This document shows, one piece after another, positions 59,852-64,000 of a stretch of DNA of 64,000 nucleotides. Both the position numbers and the translations under genes were made by a program. A model generated the notes under the pieces. That model saw nothing but the letters and a program-made list of their open reading frames with translations, did not search any database and was not told the DNA's origin. The stretch lies in contig JAJPHC010000050.1 of assembly GCA_021325515.1 (NCBI GenBank), forward strand, positions 44,786 through 108,785, read 5' to 3'. Numbering within the stretch: position 1 is the first letter of the stretch; every line of letters begins with the position of its first letter. Origin of the DNA: Acidobacteriota bacterium. Lineage in GTDB: Bacteria > Acidobacteriota > Thermoanaerobaculia > Gp7-AA8.

Positions 59852-62373
59852 TCACCCGCGCGCTCGTCCTCCGTCCGCTGGTCCGGGAGACGATCCGCAC
59901 CGCGCTCACGATTCTCGGCATCGCGATCGGCGTCGCCGTCATCGTCGCGATCGAGCTCTCCAATCAGAGCGCGCTGCGCGCCTTTCAGCAATCCGTCGAC
60001 GCCGTGGCGGGCCGCGCGAACTACACGATCATCTCCGACAGCGGCGCGATGGACGAGACGGCGCTGCTGCGCCTGCAACCTTTGTGGGATGCGGGCGCAC
60101 GCTTCGCGCCGGTGATCGACATCGACGGCGTCGTGGAGCCGTCGCAGACTCCGTTCCGGCTGCTCGCGGTCGACCTGATGTCGGACCTGCATTTCCGCGA
60201 CTACCGATATGCCGGCATCAGCAGCAGCGCGGCGTTCGATCTCTTTCGCTCCGACGCGGCGATCGTCCCGCAGTCATTCGCGCAGGAGAACCATCTGAGA
60301 CTCGGCTCGCCGCTCACGCTCAACGTTCTCGGCAATCAGCGAACGCTGACCGTGCGCGGGATTCTCGAGCCGCGCGGCCCGGCGACGGCATTCAACGGCG
60401 AGATCGTCGTCTGCGACATCGCCGTCGCGCAGCAGAGCTTCGGCCTCCGCGGCCGCCTCACGCGCATCGATCTGATGCTGCCCGATGACGCGCTCGCCGC
60501 GCGGGTGCAGTCGCTGGTTGGGACCTCGATGCGCGTCGAGCGTCCCTCGCGCCGCAACGAGCGCGTCTCGAAGATGCTGCGCGCGTTCCGCGTGAATCTT
60601 TTCGCACTGGCCGGTGTCGCGCTGCTCGTCGGCATGTTCCTCGTCTACAACACGGTGCTCATCTCGATCCTGCGGCGGCGGAGGGATGCAGGCATCCTGA
60701 AGACGCTCGGCGCCTCGCCGCGGCAGATCTTCTTCGCCTTCGCCGGCGAAGGCCTGCTCTTCGGGATCGCCGGCTCGATTCTCGGCATCGGCATCGGCAC
60801 CGGCATCGCTCGCGCGATCCTCGGCCTCATCGGACGAACGATCAACGCGCTCTATGTCACGTCGCGTCCGGAGAGCATCGCGCTCACCGCGCCGATCATC
60901 GCGACGGGATTCGCGGTGGGGATCGTCCTCTCGCTTCTCTCCGCACTGCAGCCGTCGCTCGAGGCTTCGCGCGTCCCGCCGCACGCGATGATCCGTCCCG
61001 GCCTGCAGCAGCGAATCCCGCGCGAGCGGGAACGGCAACTCGCGCTCGCGGCCGCGCTCTGCTTCATCGGCGGCGCGTTGACGTCGCAACTCCCGCCGTG
61101 GAACGGGATCGCGGTCGCGGGCTACATCGCGGTGCTGCTCGTCGTCTGCGGCTTCTCTCTGCTCGCGCCATCGATCGTCCGCGTCGCCGCCGCAGCGTTC
61201 GCGAGACCGATGCGGGCGGCCTTCGGCATCGTCGGCGAGCTCGCCGCGCGATCACTGCCGGCGTCGCTGCGGCGCACCGCGATCGCCACCGCCGCGCTCG
61301 CGCTCGCGACCGGGATGATGGTCGCGGTTGCGCTCATGGTCGGCAGTTTCCGCGAGACGGTGCGCATCTGGGTCAATCAGACCGTGAGCTCGGATCTCTG
61401 GCTGCGGCCGGCGCAGGGACTGACGAATGCATCGATCGCGCTCTTCCCGCCTGCGATCGCGGATGATCTCGCGAAGATTCCCTTCATCGCCGCCTTCGAT
61501 CGCGTTCGCGGGCGCGACGTTCTCTACGGCGACGACATCATCTCGGCCGGCAGCGGCGACTTCACGAAGGTCATGCAGTTCGGCGACCTCCCGATGATCA
61601 CACCTCGCTCCTCGAAGGAGGCGCTCCTCGCTGCTGTTGCGCGGAACGGAGTCGTCGTCTCCGAGAGCTTCTCGCTCAAGCATCGCAAGAAGACAGGCGA
61701 TGTCATTCGCCTCGCCGGCGCTTCGTTTCCGATCACCGGCATCTATCGCGACTACTCGAACGACCGCGGCGTCGTCGTCATGGACCGCTCGCTCTTCATC
61801 CGCACGTTCCACGACGACCGGATCAACACGGTGGTCATCTATCTGAAGAAAGGCGTCAGCCGCGACGCCGCGCGCATCGCACTTCAGAAGGAGCTCGGCC
61901 CGAAATATCACGCATTCGCGATCACGAACGGCTCGATCCGCGCCGAGGTGATGAAGATCTTCGATCAGACGTTTCTGATCACGTATGCACTCCTCGGCAT
62001 TGCGATCGTCGTCGCCGTGCTCGGGATCGTGAACACGCTCGCCGCACTGATTCTCGAGCGCCGGCGCGAGCTCGCCTTGCTGCGCGTCCTCGGGGTCACG
62101 ACTCGGGAGCAGCAGAACATGCTCGTGCTCGAGTCCGCGCTGCTCGGCCTCGCGTCCACCGTGTCGGGCGTCATCATGGGCTACGCGCTGTCGTGGATTC
62201 TGATCTACGTGATCAACAAGCAGTCGTTCGGATGGACGATCGAGTTTCACACGCCGGCCGCGATGATCGCCGCGTCGCTCGCGATCACGCTGGCGGCCTC
62301 GGCCATCGCCGGATTCGTCCCCGCCCGGCTCGCCGCACGAATCGATATCGCGAGCGCGATCAAGAGCGAGTAG
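59848..62373 (+). CDS. ABC transporter permease, double FtsX-like
   Basis: This 841-aa inner-membrane protein has an N-terminal helix (ALTILGIAIGVAVIVAIEL), a periplasmic MacB-like domain (about 45-240), three FtsX helices (about 250-375, ISILRRRRDAGILKTLGASP), a middle TM pair (about 400-450), a second periplasmic domain and a second FtsX set (about 705-840, LILERRRELALLRVLGVTTRE). This ten-helix type acts in lipid, lipoprotein or peptide extrusion. It is translationally coupled to the ATPase. Confidence 0.92.
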   Translation: MITRALVLRPLVRETIRTALTILGIAIGVAVIVAIELSNQSALRAFQQSVDAVAGRANYTIISDSGAMDETALLRLQPLWDAGARFAPVIDIDGVVEPSQTPFRLLAVDLMSDLHFRDYRYAGISSSAAFDLFRSDAAIVPQSFAQENHLRLGSPLTLNVLGNQRTLTVRGILEPRGPATAFNGEIVVCDIAVAQQSFGLRGRLTRIDLMLPDDALAARVQSLVGTSMRVERPSRRNERVSKMLRAFRVNLFALAGVALLVGMFLVYNTVLISILRRRRDAGILKTLGASPRQIFFAFAGEGLLFGIAGSILGIGIGTGIARAILGLIGRTINALYVTSRPESIALTAPIIATGFAVGIVLSLLSALQPSLEASRVPPHAMIRPGLQQRIPRERERQLALAAALCFIGGALTSQLPPWNGIAVAGYIAVLLVVCGFSLLAPSIVRVAAAAFARPMRAAFGIVGELAARSLPASLRRTAIATAALALATGMMVAVALMVGSFRETVRIWVNQTVSSDLWLRPAQGLTNASIALFPPAIADDLAKIPFIAAFDRVRGRDVLYGDDIISAGSGDFTKVMQFGDLPMITPRSSKEALLAAVARNGVVVSESFSLKHRKKTGDVIRLAGASFPITGIYRDYSNDRGVVVMDRSLFIRTFHDDRINTVVIYLKKGVSRDAARIALQKELGPKYHAFAITNGSIRAEVMKIFDQTFLITYALLGIAIVVAVLGIVNTLAALILERRRELALLRVLGVTTREQQNMLVLESALLGLASTVSGVIMGYALSWILIYVINKQSFGWTIEFHTPAAMIAASLAITLAASAIAGFVPARLAARIDIASAIKSE

Positions 62374-62383
62374 CATCTTCACC

Positions 62384-63613
62384 ATGATCCCGATCGCTCC
62401 CCTCGTGGCGATGCTGTCGCTGCCGCCTCGCGCCGTCCGCCTCCCCGGCCCTCCGCCGCCGGTCAACGGGCCGACCTACGCGAAGGAAGTCGTCCGTCTC
62501 TTTCAGGCGCATTGCCAGACGTGCCATCACCCCGGCGACGTCGCGCCGTTTGCGTTGACGAACTATCAGGAAGCGAAGGCGAACGCCGCGAAGATCAAGC
62601 TCAAGACGCAGGCGCGCGAGATGCCGCCGTGGAAGCCGGCGGCTGGCTGCGGAAACTTCGCCGATGCGAAGGAGCGGACGCTGACCGATGGCGAGATCGA
62701 TCTGCTCGCACGCTGGGTCGATGGCGGCGCGCCCTTCGGGAATCCCGCGGACCTTCCGCAGCCGATCGACTTCAGCGGCGGCTGGCAGCTCGGCACGCCG
62801 AGCCAGACGCTCAGCAGTCCGGTGCCGTTCACACCTCCTGCCGATCGCGATGAATATCGCTGCTTCACGTTGCCTGCGAACCAGACATCCGATCGCTACA
62901 TCTCCGCGATCGACGTGAGGCCCGGCGATCGCGGCGAAGTACATCACGTCATCGCATTTCTCGATACGACGGGCGAGTCTCAGAGGCTTGATGATGAATC
63001 GCCCGGCGCAGGCTACACATGCTTCGGCGGACCGGGATTCACGCTGACGGGATCACTCGGCGGCTGGGCGCCCGGCGCACGCCCGTTCGTGCTGCCCGAT
63101 GACGTCGGCATGCTGCTCCCCGCAAACGCGCGCGTGGTTCTTCAGGTTCACTATCACGTGCACGAAGGGGCGCCGACTCCCGATCAGACGACGCTCGCGC
63201 TTTACTACAAGGAGAAGAAGCCGGCGAAGCTGCTGCAGTTCGTGCCGCTGATCAATCAGACGTTCACGATTCCGCCGCTCACCGACAACTATCAGGTCAC
63301 GGCACAGTTCCCGATTGCGACTCCCGTCGCCACGCATCTCTGGCTCGTCGCGCCGCACATGCACCTGCTCGGCCGGAAGATGCACGTCGTCGCGACGTAT
63401 CCTGATGGTAAGCAGGAGTGCCTGATCAACATCGACAACTGGGACTTCAACTGGCAGGGCGTGTACCCGTACGCGCAGCCGCTGGCGATCCCGCGCGGAA
63501 CGCTCTTCTCGCTCGAAGCGATCTACGACAATCCAACGAATCGCAGCGTGTCGTGGGGAGAGGCAACGACCGACGAGATGTGCATCGCGTTCCTGGGATT
63601 CACGCTGGACTGA
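62384..63613 (+). CDS. Cytochrome c / copper type II monooxygenase-like fusion
   Basis: This 409-aa protein has a heme-c motif CQTCH (44-48) in a short cytochrome-like domain (30-120), followed by a domain resembling the ascorbate-dependent copper monooxygenase (PHM/DBM) fold with paired His ligands: HH 187-188, HYH 256-258 and HMH 325-327 in APHMHLLGRKM. The hydrophobic start is weak as a signal peptide, though heme c needs export. A TAGCAT box overlapping the permease stop lies 7 nt before the ATG. Substrate unknown. Confidence 0.85.
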   Translation: MIPIAPLVAMLSLPPRAVRLPGPPPPVNGPTYAKEVVRLFQAHCQTCHHPGDVAPFALTNYQEAKANAAKIKLKTQAREMPPWKPAAGCGNFADAKERTLTDGEIDLLARWVDGGAPFGNPADLPQPIDFSGGWQLGTPSQTLSSPVPFTPPADRDEYRCFTLPANQTSDRYISAIDVRPGDRGEVHHVIAFLDTTGESQRLDDESPGAGYTCFGGPGFTLTGSLGGWAPGARPFVLPDDVGMLLPANARVVLQVHYHVHEGAPTPDQTTLALYYKEKKPAKLLQFVPLINQTFTIPPLTDNYQVTAQFPIATPVATHLWLVAPHMHLLGRKMHVVATYPDGKQECLINIDNWDFNWQGVYPYAQPLAIPRGTLFSLEAIYDNPTNRSVSWGEATTDEMCIAFLGFTLD

Positions 63614-63630
63614 TCGCGCGCATAAACGTT

Positions 63631-64000
63631 GGAGTGCGGACGTCTCGTCCGCACGTCCTATCGTTGCAACCGTGTGAGGACGAGGCGTCCGCACCCCACG
63701 CGCAAAGCCGACGATGCCGCGATGCCGGTCTCACGTCAGCCTGGTGGGGTGCGGACGTCTCGTCCGCACGTCCCATCGTTGCAACCGTGTGCGGACGAGG
63801 CGTCCGCACTCCACGCGCAAAGCCGCCGACGCCGCGATGCCGGCCTCACGTCAGCCTGGTGGAGTGCGGACGCCTCGTCCGCACGTCCCATCGTGCAACC
63901 GTGTGCGGACGAGGCGTCCGCACTCCAACGCGCAAAACCGCCGATGCCGCGACGCCGGCCTCACGTCAGCCTGGTGGAGTGCGGACGCCTCGTCCGCACG
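63631..64000. repeat. 115-bp tandem repeat with nested palindromes, runs off the window
   Basis: The motif GTGCGGACG recurs at 63634, 63749, 63864 and 63979, an exact 115-bp period, so at least three full units are present. In each unit two 24-nt arms (GGAGTGCGGACGCCTCGTCC and onward) are inverted around a 16-17-nt loop, and each arm is itself a hairpin GTGCGGACG-NNN-CGTCCGCAC. A conserved spacer of about 50 bp ending CACGTCAGCCTGGT links units. No gene is seen in this 387-bp stretch. Confidence 0.93.

Noticed and set aside
63600..63809. Small open frames in the terminal tandem repeat.
   Set aside because: They repeat the same Arg/Thr-rich translation in each unit and have no start signals; they follow from the palindromes.
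63631..64000. CRISPR array.
   Set aside because: The period is 115 bp, the sequences between palindromes are conserved from unit to unit rather than unique, and no cas gene is present.

Overview
The window is a gene-dense, high-GC bacterial chromosome segment of 64 kb. It carries about 57 protein genes, several families of palindromic repeats, and no rRNA, tRNA, CRISPR array or transposase that I could see. Lipid A genes (lpxA, lpxD), bamA and skp show a Gram-negative envelope. Large Oar-like TonB-dependent receptors, sulfatase-like lipoproteins with TPR tails, a DUF1844 protein and DUF4388 proteins point by inference to Acidobacteriota, perhaps a Thermoanaerobaculia-like lineage. Myxococcota or another deep diderm phylum cannot be excluded from sequence alone.

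Layout. 0-4.7 kb: end of an MFS transporter, a ClpX-like ATPase without the zinc-binding domain, NAD kinase, a lytic transglycosylase and a YtcJ-type amidohydrolase. 4.7-13 kb, minus strand: an envelope cluster read as bamA, skp, lpxD, fabZ, lpxA, a Gfo/Idh/MocA dehydrogenase, MTA phosphorylase and a PfkB kinase. 13-15.6 kb: a tautomerase, a phosphatase, a small membrane protein and a lexA-XRE operon. 15.6-30.4 kb, minus strand: the most distinctive locus, a module made of one Oar-like TonB receptor, an intrinsic terminator and two sulfatase-like TPR lipoproteins, present twice in tandem. 30.6-39.4 kb: SDR39U1, tsaD and a tight valS-birA-coaX-ggt-rpiA operon. 39.4-48.6 kb: a lipoprotein, an MMPL exporter, bioY, an M28 peptidase, lon, nrdR and a flippase-like membrane protein. 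48.7-58.4 kb: an HDAC-like deacetylase, a Coa1-like protein, a glycosyltransferase, a DUF1844/TPR-zinc-ribbon/DUF4388 operon, a diacylglycerol-kinase-like enzyme, an HtrA protease and a metalloprotease. 58.4-64 kb: two small membrane proteins, a MacB/LolD-like ABC transporter, a cytochrome c/copper monooxygenase-like protein and a 115-bp tandem repeat running off the end.

Three themes cut across the window. First, many first-in-operon genes lack a Shine-Dalgarno sequence and have a TANNNT (-10-like) box 6-9 nt before the start codon, which suggests leaderless transcripts (lexA, htrA, the DGK-like gene, lpxD, the tautomerase, the amidohydrolase, tsaD). Second, nested palindromes of at least three sequence-unrelated families lie mostly between convergent genes, often reaching into the stop codons, and look like REPIN-type elements reused as bidirectional terminators. 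Third, the four sulfatase-like proteins carry Thr where true sulfatases carry the formylglycine Cys/Ser, so they are probably not ordinary sulfatases. In both copies of the module the first lipoprotein gene starts directly after the U-tract of a strong terminator.
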